From an uncultured Schumannella sp. (GTDB lineage: Bacteria > Actinomycetota > Actinomycetes > Actinomycetales > Microbacteriaceae): 59,570 nt of DNA. Of the stretch, positions 32,900 to 42,335 are shown in pieces (the first letter of the stretch is position 1; each line of letters begins with the position of its first letter). Below the pieces are notes generated by a model. That model did no database searches. It had not been told where the DNA came from and saw nothing but the letters and a program-made list of their open reading frames with translations. The stretch covers positions 1-59,570 of the forward strand of contig NZ_CAJQNT010000014.1 in NCBI RefSeq assembly GCF_905479755.1, given 5' to 3'. The translations under genes and the position numbers were made by a program.

Positions 32900-34360
32900 T
32901 TAGCGGGGCTCGACGAGGCGCGCGAGCAGCTCGATGAGCAGCCGCTCGGCGAGCGGCGCCGGCAGCGCCTCGATCGCCGCGATGAGCGGGGCGAACTCCT
33001 CGGGCAGCGCACCGGATCCGTTGATGCCGAAGCCGACGAGCAGCGCCGCCGCGGTGTCGGAGTCGGGCATCCCCGGAAGCGGAGGAAGCGCGCCGAGCAG
33101 CCCGCTGATGTCCGGCCGAGGCACACCGCGCACCGCATCCGCCGACCGCACCAGAGCGGGCTGCAGCTCGTCGAGCACCGACGCGGTCACGGGCGTGATC
33201 GTGAGGTGCGTCGTGTGCGGCAGGAGTGATCCATCCGTCTGCGTCAGCCCCGGCTGGGTCTGCAGAATCCAGCCCTCGCGCTTCGCCGCGTCCGCCCAGA
33301 CGTGCGGGTCGACCCGTCGCTCCGCCGGAAGCGCGTCATCGGTCGCGACCGCGAACAGCGGGCCGGTCGGCTCGCCCACGATGCGCAGCCCCTCGATGCC
33401 GTCGATCGTCGCGCGGAGGGCGAGCGTCGCCGCCCGCGTCTGCTCGGCCAGCTCGGCGAAGCCCTCGCGCCCGAGTGCGTGCACGATCGCCCACGCGGCC
33501 GCGAGCGGTCCGCCCGACTTCGACCCCAACAGGGTCGAGTTGACGACCGGATACCCGGGCCAGCGGGCCGTCGCGAAGTACTGCAGGCGTTGGCGGTCGC
33601 GGCCCCGCTGCAGCAGTACCGAGGCGCCCTTGGGCGCGTAGCCGTACTTGTGCAGGTCGGCGCTGATGCTCGTGACGCCCGGAACCCGGAAATCCCAGTC
33701 CGGCAGCTCGGGCCAGAACGGGAGCGCCAGGCCGCCGATGCACGCATCGACGTGCACCGGGATGCCCTGCGCCGACGCCGCGGACGCCACCTCGACGACC
33801 GGGTCGAGTCCCGCATGCGGATACGACGGAGCCGAGACGACGACAAGCGCCACGTCGTCGCCGAGTCGCGCGACGAGTTCCGAGGCGGCGACGACACCGC
33901 TCGGCAGCACCGGCGCGAGATCCAGTTCGAGACCGAAGTAGTGCGCCGCCTTCTGGAACGCCGCATGCACCGTCACCGGGGCAACCAGACGTGGGCGCGC
34001 GGTGCCGGGTTCCGCCCCGCGGACGGCGAGCCAGGCATCCCGCGCGGTCTTAACCGCCAGGAGGCAGCTCTCGGTGCCACCGCTCGTGACGGTGCCCACC
34101 ACGTCGTCGCCCCCGTTCAGCAGCTCCCGCGTGAACGCGATGAGTTCGCGCTCCAACACCGCCACCGATCCGAAGGTGGTCGGGTCGAGGCCGTTGACCG
34201 GTTGCATCATGCGCACCGCTTCGGCGGCGAGCGCATCCAGTTCGGCGACCCCCGGGTCGTAGACGTAGCTCAGCACGTGCCCGCCGTGGGTCGGGGCGTC
34301 GGCGTCGCGAAGCGCGCCGAGGCGCGCCAGGATCGACTCGCTGGATTCGGCGAAGCGCAT
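32900..34360 (-). CDS. PLP-dependent group II decarboxylase / sphingosine-phosphate-lyase-like protein
   Basis: 486 residues from ATG 34360; the longer open frame upstream is antisense noise over the transporter. Fold type I PLP signature: TVTSGGTESCLLAVKTARDA, VHVDACIGG, and SADLHKYGYAPKGAS with the Schiff-base Lys at about 238. The extra 100 residues at the C-terminus are helical. Close relatives are annotated as aspartate aminotransferase family or tyrosine decarboxylase-like, and the substrate is not known. Its ATG overlaps the transporter stop by 1 bp (TGATG), so the two are coupled. SSADH is encoded divergently next to the transporter. Confidence 0.85.
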   Translation of the reverse strand: MRFAESSESILARLGALRDADAPTHGGHVLSYVYDPGVAELDALAAEAVRMMQPVNGLDPTTFGSVAVLERELIAFTRELLNGGDDVVGTVTSGGTESCLLAVKTARDAWLAVRGAEPGTARPRLVAPVTVHAAFQKAAHYFGLELDLAPVLPSGVVAASELVARLGDDVALVVVSAPSYPHAGLDPVVEVASAASAQGIPVHVDACIGGLALPFWPELPDWDFRVPGVTSISADLHKYGYAPKGASVLLQRGRDRQRLQYFATARWPGYPVVNSTLLGSKSGGPLAAAWAIVHALGREGFAELAEQTRAATLALRATIDGIEGLRIVGEPTGPLFAVATDDALPAERRVDPHVWADAAKREGWILQTQPGLTQTDGSLLPHTTHLTITPVTASVLDELQPALVRSADAVRGVPRPDISGLLGALPPLPGMPDSDTAAALLVGFGINGSGALPEEFAPLIAAIEALPAPLAERLLIELLARLVEPR

Positions 34361-35802
34361 CAGGTGGTTCCCCCGCTCGCCGGGACGACGGGGGCCGTCG
34401 CCTCGTCGATGTCGATCTTGCGCAGCGGGTAGCGCCGCAGTGTGATGAGGCTCGCCAGGATGAGCGCGGCGGGGACGATGCTGAAGCTGATGACGATGCC
34501 GAGCACGGCGGATGCGGACTGCTCGACATCGACCGCGGCGGTCGACTCGAGGTAGCCGGTCACCGTCAAGATGATCGCCAGCACGGTCGTGCCGAGCGCC
34601 ATTCCGGTGGTCTCCCCCGCCGTCCACACGCCGCTGAAGGTCCCGGCGCGGCCTGGGCCGTGGCGCCGCGCATCGACCGCCACGACGTCGGGAAGCATGG
34701 CGAGCGGGAGCGACTGCATGCCCGCGTAGGCGGCGCCCGCGAGCGCGACCGGGCCGTACACCCACGATCCGGGGAACCACGCCAGCGCCACCATCGCGAG
34801 CGCCGCGATGCCGTACAGGACGGAGGCGATCGCGAAGGCGCGCTCCTTGCCGATCCGATGCGCGATCGTGCCCCAGATGGGCGCAAACACGAGCGCGGGC
34901 GCGATCAGCGCGAGGAAGATGAAGGTCACCGCGTCCTCGTCGAACAGCACGTAGCGCGCCACATACTGGGCGCCGGCGAGCATGATTCCCGTCGCCAGGG
35001 CCTGCAGCACGAAGGTGATCAGCAGCGCGCGGAACGGCTGGCTCGTGCGCAACGTCCGCACCCCACGGCGATAGTGTTCGCCCAGACTCTCGCGCGGCGC
35101 GGCAAGACCGGCCACCGGCTCCGACATCGGAGGACGCGGCGCCGCCCCGACGCGTGCCGCCTTCTCCACGGTCGACGTCACCAGGAACGATCCGCCGAGC
35201 ACCAGACCCGCGACGACCGCCATGATCAGGTAGCCCAGGTGCGAGTCGTCTCCGCCGAGCGAGCGCAGCGCGGGGCCGCCGGCCCCGAACAGCAGAATCG
35301 CGAAGGTGAGCACGACGACGCGCGCCGACAGCAGTCGCGTCCGCGCGTTGTAGTCGGAGACGAGTTCCGCCGGCAGCGCGATGTACGGCACCTGGAACAG
35401 GCTGAACGCGGTCGCGGCGAGCACGAAGGCCAGGAATACCCAGATCGCGGATGCCCACGCCGGCAGCCCCGCCGGCACGGCGAAGGTCAGCACGAAGAAG
35501 ATCGGGAGGAACACGGCGCCGATCACCATGAAGCGACGCCGGTAGCCGGTGGCCGCGATCTGGCGGTCGCTTCGCGCACCGATGATCGGATCGATCATCA
35601 CGTCCCACACCTTGGCGAGGGTCACCAGGACGCCCGCGAGCAGGGCCGTCACCCCGAGGGTGTCCGTCAGGTAGTAGACGAGGACAAGACCCGGAAGAGT
35701 TCCGAAACCGCCGGTTCCGACCGAACCGAGCGCGTAGCGAGCGACAACGCCCGCTCTCAGCCCTTCGGTGCGCCGACCCCCGGTGCGCAAAGAAGATTCC
35801 AT
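34360..35802 (-). CDS. GPH-family (MFS) cation symporter
   Basis: 480 residues with about 12 hydrophobic segments and glycoside-pentoside-hexuronide signatures: YYLTDTLGVTALLAG, KVWDVMIDPIIGARSD, FQVPYIALPAELVSDY. Expected to import a solute with H+ or Na+. ATG 35802 has a -10 (TAGCAT) exactly 6 nt upstream. It is first in an operon with the PLP decarboxylase, so it may import that enzyme's substrate (inference). Confidence 0.9.
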   Translation of the reverse strand: MESSLRTGGRRTEGLRAGVVARYALGSVGTGGFGTLPGLVLVYYLTDTLGVTALLAGVLVTLAKVWDVMIDPIIGARSDRQIAATGYRRRFMVIGAVFLPIFFVLTFAVPAGLPAWASAIWVFLAFVLAATAFSLFQVPYIALPAELVSDYNARTRLLSARVVVLTFAILLFGAGGPALRSLGGDDSHLGYLIMAVVAGLVLGGSFLVTSTVEKAARVGAAPRPPMSEPVAGLAAPRESLGEHYRRGVRTLRTSQPFRALLITFVLQALATGIMLAGAQYVARYVLFDEDAVTFIFLALIAPALVFAPIWGTIAHRIGKERAFAIASVLYGIAALAMVALAWFPGSWVYGPVALAGAAYAGMQSLPLAMLPDVVAVDARRHGPGRAGTFSGVWTAGETTGMALGTTVLAIILTVTGYLESTAAVDVEQSASAVLGIVISFSIVPAALILASLITLRRYPLRKIDIDEATAPVVPASGGTT

Positions 35803-35808
35803 GAATCG

Positions 35809-35814
35809 ATGCTA
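35809..35814 (-). promoter_or_regulatory. -10 element, leaderless-type, for the GPH transporter operon
   Basis: TAGCAT on the minus strand, N6 (CGATTC), then ATG 35802. Confidence 0.6.
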
Positions 35815-35857
35815 CCCACCACAGGTGCGCACCGGTCACGCCGAGATGCATGCGACG

Positions 35858-35863
35858 TAGACT
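35858..35863 (+). promoter_or_regulatory. -10 element, leaderless-type, for SSADH
   Basis: TAGACT, N6 (GCGCGC), then ATG 35870. Confidence 0.6.
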
Positions 35864-35869
35864 GCGCGC

Positions 35870-37462
35870 ATGTCCGGAATCACCGCCGATCGGTCACGCC
35901 GCACCGCACCGCGCGCCCGCGCCGCCCTGACGGTCGAGACGATCGAGACTCTCGTCGCGGGGCTCGTCTCCGCCTCGGGGGGTCGCGTCGAGGTCATCGC
36001 ACCGTTCACCGGAGAGCTCCTTCATCGCCTGCCGCACAACACAGCGGCCGATGTCGCCCGCGCCGCCGAGACCGCGCGGGCGGCGCAGCACGCCTGGGCG
36101 CGCACCAGCCCCGCCCACCGTCGCCGCGTGCTGCTGCGCGCACACGACCTCCTGCTCGAGCGCCGCGAACTGGTGCTCGACGCGATCCAGCTCGAGACCG
36201 GAAAATCGCGTGCCCAGGCTTTCGAAGAGCTCTTCAACGCCGCCGCCGCCACGCGCTACGCCGCCCTCGCCGCGCCGCGCGTGCTCGCGACCCGCCGTCG
36301 CCGCGCGGGCATCCCGCTCGTCATGGAATCGCGGGTGAGCTACCGACCCAAGGGCCTGGTCGGTGTCGTCACCCCCTGGAACTACCCGCCGAGCCTCACC
36401 GCCATGGACGTCGCGCCGGCGCTCGCCGCCGGAAACGCCGTCCTCCAGAAGGCGGATGACCAGGGCGCCCTGAGCGTCCTCGCCACCCGAGGCGCTTTCC
36501 TCGACGCGGGCCTCCCCGAGGCGCTCTGGGCGGTCGTTGCCGGACCCGGGACCGAGGTCGGGTCCGCGCTCGTCGCCGCATCCGACGTCGTCGCCTTCAC
36601 CGGGTCGACCGCAACCGGGATCACGGTCGCGACCCAGGCCGCCGCGACCCTCACCCCGGTGTCGCTGGAACTCGGCGGCAAGAATCCGGTGATCGTGCTC
36701 GACGACGTCGATGTCGAGCGCGTCGCCGTGTCGGTCGCCCACGCCTGCTTCGCCGCCGCGGGGCAGTTGTGCGTGTCGGCCGAGCGCATCCTCGTGCACC
36801 GCGACGTCGCCGACCGCTTCATCCCCGCGCTCACCGCGGCGGTCGCGGGTCTGCGCCTCGGCAGCGCGCTCGACTTCTCGGTCGACTTCGGTTCGCTCAC
36901 CTCCGCCGCGCAACTAGAGCGGGTGCGCGCCCACGTCGACGATGCCGTGGCTCACGGCGCCACGGTCCTGGCGGGCGGCGCACCCCGGCCCGAGCTCGGC
37001 CCCTACTTCTTCGCCCCGACGCTGCTCACCGGCGTCACCGACCAGATGGTGTGCGCGCGCGAAGAGACCTTCGGGCCGGTCGCCAGCATCGTGATCGTTG
37101 ACGACGACGCGGCCGCCGTGCGGGCCGCCAACGACACGCGCTTCGGTCTCAACGCCTCGATCTTCTCGGGCTCGACGCGACGGGCGCGCCGACTGGCGGA
37201 ACAGCTGCAGGCGGGAACCATCAACATCAACGAGGGTTACCGCGCCAGCTTTTCCGCGGTCGCCGCCCCCTCCGGCGGCGTCAAGCTCTCCGGGCTCGGT
37301 CGCCGCAACGGGCCCGAGGGTATCCTGCGTTACACCGACACGGTGCAGATCGCGCGCAGCACCGGGATCATTCCGCTCCCGCGCACCGGCGCCGAACATG
37401 CGCGGCTCGCGGGCGTGATGCTGCTCACGCTGCGGGCGCTGCGATTCATCCGGCGCCGCTGA
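35870..37462 (+). CDS. gabD2: NADP-dependent succinate-semialdehyde dehydrogenase
   Basis: 530 residues of the aldehyde dehydrogenase fold, closest to actinobacterial GabD2. Key residues: Asn171 in TPWNYPP, Glu267 in LELGGKNPVIV, Cys301 in GQLCVSAERI, plus GSTATG and ETFGPVASIV. It oxidises succinate semialdehyde to succinate, completing 4-aminobutyrate or related amine breakdown. Divergent from the transporter-decarboxylase operon with a 67-bp gap holding two -10 elements, so the three genes may form one catabolic unit. Confidence 0.88.
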   Translation: MSGITADRSRRTAPRARAALTVETIETLVAGLVSASGGRVEVIAPFTGELLHRLPHNTAADVARAAETARAAQHAWARTSPAHRRRVLLRAHDLLLERRELVLDAIQLETGKSRAQAFEELFNAAAATRYAALAAPRVLATRRRRAGIPLVMESRVSYRPKGLVGVVTPWNYPPSLTAMDVAPALAAGNAVLQKADDQGALSVLATRGAFLDAGLPEALWAVVAGPGTEVGSALVAASDVVAFTGSTATGITVATQAAATLTPVSLELGGKNPVIVLDDVDVERVAVSVAHACFAAAGQLCVSAERILVHRDVADRFIPALTAAVAGLRLGSALDFSVDFGSLTSAAQLERVRAHVDDAVAHGATVLAGGAPRPELGPYFFAPTLLTGVTDQMVCAREETFGPVASIVIVDDDAAAVRAANDTRFGLNASIFSGSTRRARRLAEQLQAGTININEGYRASFSAVAAPSGGVKLSGLGRRNGPEGILRYTDTVQIARSTGIIPLPRTGAEHARLAGVMLLTLRALRFIRRR

Positions 37463-37481
37463 GCCGCGCGGCGAAATCCCG

Positions 37482-37874
37482 CTAGGTCGCCTCGGAGTCG
37501 AAAGGCGCGGGTTTCCCGTTGCCGAGCTTCCGCTGCCGCTGCTCGTAGGCCGACTCACGGTTGCCGCGACGACGCGGCGCCGCCGCCATCGTCGCCGTCG
37601 CCGGCTTCATCGGTGCCGGATCATCCAGCAGCGCGTCACGAATGATGCGCCGCGGGTCGTACTGACGGGGGTCGAGCTTGGTCCAGTCGACCTCGTCGAA
37701 CTCCGGGCCCATCTCTTCGCGCATCCGGTCCTTCGCGCCGTTGGCGAGATCGCGCAACGAACGCACCAGCCGCGCCAGCTGCGCCGCATAGCCCGGCAGC
37801 CGGTCGGGCCCGATGACGAAGACCGCGATCACCAGAATGATCAGCAGCTTGTCAAATGTCAGCCCGAACGACAT
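37482..37874 (-). CDS. tatB: Sec-independent translocase subunit TatB
   Basis: 130 residues. An N-terminal helix with the Tat signature (LTFDKLLIILVIAVFVIGPD, RLPGYAAQLARLVR), an amphipathic helix, and then an acidic/basic tail. The FDKLLII and GPDRLP elements fit TatB better than TatA. ATG 37874 is 6 nt after a -10 TAGGAT. No tatA or tatC is in the window. The neighbourhood with mrp and the O-methyltransferase resembles the Rv1220c-Rv1229c region of Mycobacterium. Confidence 0.88.
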   Translation of the reverse strand: MSFGLTFDKLLIILVIAVFVIGPDRLPGYAAQLARLVRSLRDLANGAKDRMREEMGPEFDEVDWTKLDPRQYDPRRIIRDALLDDPAPMKPATATMAAAPRRRGNRESAYEQRQRKLGNGKPAPFDSEAT

Positions 37875-37880
37875 GCGCTC

Positions 37881-37886
37881 ATCCTA
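37881..37886 (-). promoter_or_regulatory. -10 element, leaderless-type, for tatB
   Basis: TAGGAT on the minus strand, N6 (GAGCGC), then ATG 37874. Confidence 0.6.
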
Positions 37887-37902
37887 TGCGGCCCCCGCTC
37901 GG

Positions 37903-37921
37903 TAGGGTGGGGCCGAAGGAG
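37903..37921 (+). promoter_or_regulatory. -10 and ribosome binding site of the O-methyltransferase gene
   Basis: TAGGGT (37903-37908) is followed by a strong AAGGAG (37916-37921), 4 nt before GTG 37926. In contrast with most neighbours, this gene has a true Shine-Dalgarno sequence and a short leader. Confidence 0.55.
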
Positions 37922-37925
37922 TCAC

Positions 37926-38555
37926 GTGAACCACGATTTGAGCTGGAAGTTCGCGGAGGAGTTCGTTCCCGAGTCCCCCGCGATCACGCTCGCGCGCCAA
38001 CACTCGCACGAACTCGGCATCGAGGCGGTCAGCCCCGGCGTCGCCGCCCAGTTGCGCGTGCTCGCCGCCGCGAGCGGCGCCCGCAGTATCCTCGAGATCG
38101 GCACCGGCGCGGGAGTCTCCGGACTCGCCCTGCTCGACGGCGCCCCCGAGGCGATCCTCACCACGATCGACGTGGAACCCGACCACCAGCAGAGCGCGCG
38201 CCAGAGCCTGCTGGCCGCGGGAATCCCCGCGAACCAGCTCCGGCTGATCGCCGGTCGCGCACTCGATGTGCTGCCGCGCATGAACGACGGCGCGTACGAC
38301 CTCGTCGTCGTGGATGCCGACACGACATCGCTGCTCGCCTACGTCGAACACGCCCTGCGCATCGCACGCGCCGGCGGACTGGTGCTCGTGCCGCACGCGC
38401 TCTGGCGCGGCAAGGTCGCCGATCCCGTGCAGCGCGACGACACCGTCGCGGAGTTCCGAGCGCTCCTCGGCGCCATCGGGGAGAGCGAGACCCACACGGT
38501 CGCGCTCTCCACCTCAGGCGACGGATTGCTTCAGCTGGTCACCCGCGCGGGCTGA
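37926..38555 (+). CDS. class I SAM-dependent O-methyltransferase
   Basis: 209 residues, Rossmann-fold O-methyltransferase_3 family. SAM motif I is ILEIGTGAGVSGLALL (about residues 56-72), acidic loop IDVEPDHQQSAR, motif IV YDLVVVDADTTSLLAYVEHA, and later LVLVPHALWRGKVADP. The last segment resembles the divalent-metal catechol-type enzymes. Substrate is unknown. It is adjacent to and divergent from tatB. Confidence 0.9.
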   Translation: MNHDLSWKFAEEFVPESPAITLARQHSHELGIEAVSPGVAAQLRVLAAASGARSILEIGTGAGVSGLALLDGAPEAILTTIDVEPDHQQSARQSLLAAGIPANQLRLIAGRALDVLPRMNDGAYDLVVVDADTTSLLAYVEHALRIARAGGLVLVPHALWRGKVADPVQRDDTVAEFRALLGAIGESETHTVALSTSGDGLLQLVTRAG

Positions 38556-38578
38556 CCCGCGCATCGAGTCGGCGGCGT

Positions 38579-38752
38579 CTAGGCCTCGCCGACGGCACCC
38601 ACCAGGGCGTCACGAAGCTCTTTGGCTTCATCGTCGTTGACCGAGACGACAAGTCGCCCGCCACCCTCGAGCGGAACGCGCACAATAATGAGGCGTCCCT
38701 CCTTCACAGCCTCCATCGGGCCGTCACCGGTCCTCGGCTTCATGGCTGCCAT
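38579..38752 (-). CDS. DUF3117 protein
   Basis: 57 residues from ATG 38752 (second ATG at 38743). The core MKPRTGDGPMEAVKEGRLI and the following Gly-rich strand are the signature of this very conserved actinobacterial family (Rv1211-like); function is unknown. AAAGGGGA lies 8 nt upstream. It was not captured by simple ORF length cut-offs but is a firm gene. Confidence 0.92.
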   Translation of the reverse strand: MAAMKPRTGDGPMEAVKEGRLIIVRVPLEGGGRLVVSVNDDEAKELRDALVGAVGEA

Positions 38753-38821
38753 GAGTAGTCCCCTTTCGATGGCGTTCTCCCATTATCCCGTATTCGAGGG
38801 ACGCACGGTTAACGCGGGTGC

Positions 38822-40045
38822 TTACGGCGGAGTCCAATCGGCGCCATCCACCCACCAGCCGATGTAGGTCCAGCCCACCTGGAGCGCCACGAAGGCGAGA
38901 ACGAGCAGGATGCGGTAGACCGGCGAGCGCGGAATCGCCAGCGCGCCAAGCCCCGGCGCGAGCGGCATCAGCAGACGGAACACGCTCGACTGCGGAAAGA
39001 AGACCGCCACCAGGTAGGCGACGTAGCTGACCAGCCAGAGCCGGAGATCCACGCCGAGTCGGCGCGCGATCGGCGTCACCAGGAAGATCGCGAACGCGGC
39101 GAGGGTGAGGATCACCAGGAGCGCGCCGAGCCAGCCGGCCGCGGAGCCCGGGATGCCGTTCCAGCGCAACCACCAGTCGGCCGCCTGGAACCACGGCTGG
39201 AACGGGACGAGGTGATCGCGCCCGACGTAGGCGACCCGCCACGCCAATTCGGTGTCGAGATACGCCGTCGGCGAGCCCGTGACGAGCGCCGCAATCCCGA
39301 GCCAGGCGAAGCCGAAGCCGACGCTCGCGAGACCCGCCGCAACGACGCGGATGCGCTCCCGCATCGGGAACGGATCCCGCGCGCGCGTGACGAAACGGTG
39401 GATCGCGTGCAACCCGAGCAGCAGCGCGAACGCGAGCGCGCCCGGCCGGGTGAATGCGAGGGTCGCGACCACCGGGATGATCAACAGGTAGCGGCGTTCG
39501 AGCAGCAGCAGCAGCGCCGCGAAGAGCAGGAACAGCTGCATCGACTCGGCGTAGGCGACCTGCAGAATCGGGCTGAGCGGCGCGACGCAGAACAGCACCG
39601 TGGCGAACAGCGCGCTCTCCGGGATCACGCGGTGCATCACCCGGTTGAACACGAGCGCGGCGCCGCCCGCGAACGCGACCGAGACCGCCACCGCGAGGAT
39701 CTCGAACGGCAGCCCCGTGGCGATCATCAGCAGGCGCACGACGCCCGGGTAGGCCGGCAGGAACGCCCACGCGTTCTCGCCCACGAAACCGGCCGCGTCC
39801 AGCGGCAGCTCGGTCGGGTATCCGACCACGGCGATGATGTAGTACCAGTGGCCGTCCCAGATCCGGGCGAAGCTCGCGTAGTCGGGGGAGGCATCCGTCC
39901 AGGGATTCGCGGGCTGGATCGCTGCGAAGGCGAGCAGAATCGTCGTCGTCACCACGCGGGACGCGGCGAACACCGCCAGCACCTGGGCCCACCACGGCAG
40001 GCGTGCGAGCCGCAGCGGCAGGCTCAGTCGCGCGTGGTCAGCCAT
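38822..40045 (-). CDS. PIG-V-like / GT-C mannosyltransferase, polytopic membrane protein
   Basis: 407 residues with about nine to ten helices. The GT-C signature [19 protein letters not shown] near residue 50 provides the catalytic acidic residues, and [17 protein letters not shown] is typical of PIG-V-like mannosyltransferases. It should move mannose from a polyprenyl carrier to a cell-envelope acceptor. Its start overlaps the dapE 3' end by 22 bp, so it is translated from the same mRNA. Confidence 0.82.
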   Translation of the reverse strand: MADHARLSLPLRLARLPWWAQVLAVFAASRVVTTTILLAFAAIQPANPWTDASPDYASFARIWDGHWYYIIAVVGYPTELPLDAAGFVGENAWAFLPAYPGVVRLLMIATGLPFEILAVAVSVAFAGGAALVFNRVMHRVIPESALFATVLFCVAPLSPILQVAYAESMQLFLLFAALLLLLERRYLLIIPVVATLAFTRPGALAFALLLGLHAIHRFVTRARDPFPMRERIRVVAAGLASVGFGFAWLGIAALVTGSPTAYLDTELAWRVAYVGRDHLVPFQPWFQAADWWLRWNGIPGSAAGWLGALLVILTLAAFAIFLVTPIARRLGVDLRLWLVSYVAYLVAVFFPQSSVFRLLMPLAPGLGALAIPRSPVYRILLVLAFVALQVGWTYIGWWVDGADWTPP

Positions 40046-41103
40046 GCCCGCAGTCCGCGCTCGCAGCGCTCGATCTGCTCCACCGGGACGCGTTCATCGT
40101 CGGCGTGCGCGAGGCCCGGGTCGCCGGGGCCGTAGTTGACGGCGGAGATGCCGAGCGCCGAGAAGCGGGCCACGTCCGTCCAGCCGTACTTGGGACGCGC
40201 CTCGCCTCCGACCGCGGTGAGGAACCCCTGCGCGAGTGGCGCGTCGAGGCCCGGGCGGGCGCCCTCGGCGAGGTCGGCGACGACCACCTCGAACCCGTCG
40301 AAGAGCTCACGCACGCGCTCGACCGCCTCGGCGCCGGACTTGTTCGGCGCGAACCGGTAGTTGACGTGCACCGTGCACTCGTCGGGGATCACGTTGCCCG
40401 CCACCCCTCCCGCGATCTTCACGGCGTTCATACCCTCGCGGTAGTCGAGCCCGTCGACGCGGATCGTCTCCGGCTCGAAGGCCGCCAGTCGCGCCAGGAT
40501 CGGAGCGGCGGCGTGAATCGCGTTCTCGCCCATCCAGGCGCGCGCCGAGTGAGCCCGGCGGCCGCGGGTGGTGACGTCGACGCGGAGGGTGCCGTTGCAT
40601 CCGCCCTCCACCTCGCCGTTGGAAGGTTCGCCGAGGATCGCGAAATCGGCGGCCAGCAGCTCGGGATGCGTGCGCGCCAGTCGGCCCAGACCGTTCAGCT
40701 CCGCCTCGACCTCCTCGTGGTCGTACCAGACCCACGTGACGTCAACGCTCGGCGTGGTCAGCTCGGCGGCGAGGACGAGCGCGATCGCGCATCCGCCCTT
40801 CATGTCGACGGTGCCGCGACCCCACAGCGTGCCGTCCTCGTCGAGGCGGCTCGGCAGGTTGCCGTTGACCGGCACGGTGTCGAGGTGGCCGGCGATCACG
40901 GCGCGCTGCGCACGGCCGGCGTTCGTGCGGGCGATGATCGCGTCGCCGTCGCGGGTCACCTCGAGATGCGGAAAGGCGCGGAGCGCCGCTTCGACGGCGT
41001 CCGCGATCGCGGTCTCGTTGCCCGACACCGACTCGAGGTCGACGAGCGCTCGGGTGACGGCGACGCTGCCGGCCGCGAGGTCGAGGGCGGGGGCGTCAGT
41101 CAC
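40024..41103 (-). CDS. dapE: succinyl-diaminopimelate desuccinylase
   Basis: 359 residues, M20 peptidase fold. Metal-site motifs: [39 protein letters not shown] (catalytic and metal Glu), and [13 protein letters not shown]. It hydrolyses N-succinyl-LL-DAP to LL-DAP in the lysine/peptidoglycan pathway. GTG 41103 is 6 nt after TAGGCT. It is divergent from dapD, which makes the preceding pathway metabolite. Confidence 0.93.
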   Translation of the reverse strand: MTDAPALDLAAGSVAVTRALVDLESVSGNETAIADAVEAALRAFPHLEVTRDGDAIIARTNAGRAQRAVIAGHLDTVPVNGNLPSRLDEDGTLWGRGTVDMKGGCAIALVLAAELTTPSVDVTWVWYDHEEVEAELNGLGRLARTHPELLAADFAILGEPSNGEVEGGCNGTLRVDVTTRGRRAHSARAWMGENAIHAAAPILARLAAFEPETIRVDGLDYREGMNAVKIAGGVAGNVIPDECTVHVNYRFAPNKSGAEAVERVRELFDGFEVVVADLAEGARPGLDAPLAQGFLTAVGGEARPKYGWTDVARFSALGISAVNYGPGDPGLAHADDERVPVEQIERCERGLRAWLTTRD

Positions 41104-41109
41104 CGCACC

Positions 41110-41115
41110 AGCCTA
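41110..41115 (-). promoter_or_regulatory. -10 element, leaderless-type, for dapE
   Basis: TAGGCT on the minus strand, N6 (GGTGCG), then GTG 41103. Confidence 0.6.
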
Positions 41116-41130
41116 CCGAGCCGCGCCCGA

Positions 41131-41136
41131 TACCCT
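41131..41136 (+). promoter_or_regulatory. -10 element, leaderless-type, for dapD
   Basis: TACCCT, N6 (GGAGGC), then ATG 41143. The GGAGGC could be mistaken for a ribosome site but is too close to the ATG. Confidence 0.55.
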
Positions 41137-41142
41137 GGAGGC

Positions 41143-42078
41143 ATGAGCACAGCATGGGGTCACGGACTCGCCACCATCACCACCGACGGGACGATTCTGG
41201 ACACCTGGTACCCCGCGCCGCACCTCGGCGAGGCCCCGGCCGGACTCGATCGCTACATCGCGCCGGTCGAGTTCGAGGACTGGCTCGGCGAGGACGAGCG
41301 CCGCGGCGTGCGCCTCGACTACGTGGCGACCTCGATCGATCTGGAGGCGCCTCCCGCGTCGACGCCGGATGCCTACTTGCGGCTGCACCTGCTCTCGCAC
41401 CTGCTGGTGGCGCCGAACTCGCTCAACCTCGACGGCATTTTCGGGCACCTCCCGATCGTCGCGTGGACCACCGCGGGCCCGATGCTGCCCGCCGAGTACG
41501 CGCGCCGCCGCCCGCTCCTGCAGCGCGAAGGCATTTCGCTCCACGGCATCGACAAGTTCCCGCGCCTGGTCGACTACGTCGTCCCCGAGCGCGTGCGCAT
41601 CGCGGATGCCTCCCGCGTCCGCCTGGGAGCCCACCTCGCGCCGGGAACCACCGTCATGCACGAGGGCTTCGTGAACTTCAACGCGGGCACGCTCGGCTCC
41701 TCCATGGTCGAGGGGCGCATTTCGCAGGGCGTCATCGTGGGCGATGGCTCCGATATCGGCGGCGGTGCCTCCATCATGGGCACGCTCTCCGGCGGCGGCA
41801 CGCAGCGCGTCGCGATCGGCGAGCGTGCGCTGCTCGGCGCGAACTCGGGAATCGGCATCTCGATCGGCGACGACTCGGTCGTGGAGGCCGGGCTCTACGT
41901 GACGGCGGGCACCAAGGTCACGGTCTTGGTCGCCGGCGAAGAGCCGCGCGTGGTGAAGGCCGTCGAGCTTTCCGGCCAGCCGGGGCTGCTGTTCCGCCGC
42001 AACTCGGTCACCGGCGCCGTCGAGGTGCTGCCCCGCACGGGCTTCGGCGTCACCCTCAACGAACAGCTGCACGCCTAG
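41143..42078 (+). CDS. dapD: tetrahydrodipicolinate N-succinyltransferase
   Basis: 311 residues, the actinobacterial DapD type. An N-terminal domain ([20 protein letters not shown]) and a left-handed beta-helix of hexapeptide repeats ([39 protein letters not shown]) bind succinyl-CoA. It converts tetrahydrodipicolinate to the N-succinyl-keto acid. The long open frame upstream of ATG 41143 is antisense to dapE. Just 20 bp after the stop a C12 run begins, marking the edge of the repeat-flanked nuclease locus. Confidence 0.94.
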   Translation: MSTAWGHGLATITTDGTILDTWYPAPHLGEAPAGLDRYIAPVEFEDWLGEDERRGVRLDYVATSIDLEAPPASTPDAYLRLHLLSHLLVAPNSLNLDGIFGHLPIVAWTTAGPMLPAEYARRRPLLQREGISLHGIDKFPRLVDYVVPERVRIADASRVRLGAHLAPGTTVMHEGFVNFNAGTLGSSMVEGRISQGVIVGDGSDIGGGASIMGTLSGGGTQRVAIGERALLGANSGIGISIGDDSVVEAGLYVTAGTKVTVLVAGEEPRVVKAVELSGQPGLLFRRNSVTGAVEVLPRTGFGVTLNEQLHA

Positions 42079-42097
42079 CTCCGCCGCCCCGCGGTCG

Positions 42098-42139
42098 CCC
42101 CCCCCCCCCGCCGCCCGCCCGCCTGCCCGCCCGCCCGCT
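42098..42139. repeat. C12 homopolymer and (CCCG/CCTG)n tract
   Basis: Twelve C residues (42098-42109) are followed by tetranucleotide-like CCGCCCG/CCTGCCCG repeats. The minus strand is G-rich with many GGG runs and could form a quadruplex. It sits between dapD and the first palindromic unit and mirrors the G-rich tract beyond the second unit. The exact C count may be a sequencing weak point. Confidence 0.7.
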
Positions 42140-42145
42140 GCCGTT

Positions 42146-42229
42146 CACGAAATGCAGGAGATCCGTCGGGCCAGTGCGGAGTTCTCGGGCGCGACTCACG
42201 CCGCCGGGTCCGTCTTTCCTGCATTTCGT
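42146..42229 (+). repeat. palindromic unit A: 13-bp inverted arms around a 57-nt core
   Basis: ACGAAATGCAGGA (42147-42159) is perfectly complementary to TCCTGCATTTCGT (42217-42229) across exactly 57 nt. The outer side begins TTCACGAAATG. Read on the plus strand, the left arm runs into GATCC at the start of the core. Unit B has the same arms, the same core length and the same CAGGAGATCC beginning on the opposite strand. Confidence 0.85.
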
Positions 42230-42335
42230 CGTGCGGGCGGGGTGATCGGCTCCTCCGCATCGCGCACATCTCGGCGGACTGCACGGATGCGCCCGCCGCC
42301 CCCACCGGCCGCGCCGCGCGCGCGAGCCTGTCGAC

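Noticed and set aside
34361-35851. Upstream extension of the PLP decarboxylase frame
   Set aside because: Overlaps the GPH transporter in another frame; composition is non-coding, and ATG 34360 with the TGATG overlap is a natural start.
40003-41142. Upstream extension of the dapD frame
   Set aside because: Antisense to dapE; ATG 41143 has a promoter at the right spacing and gives the usual DapD length.
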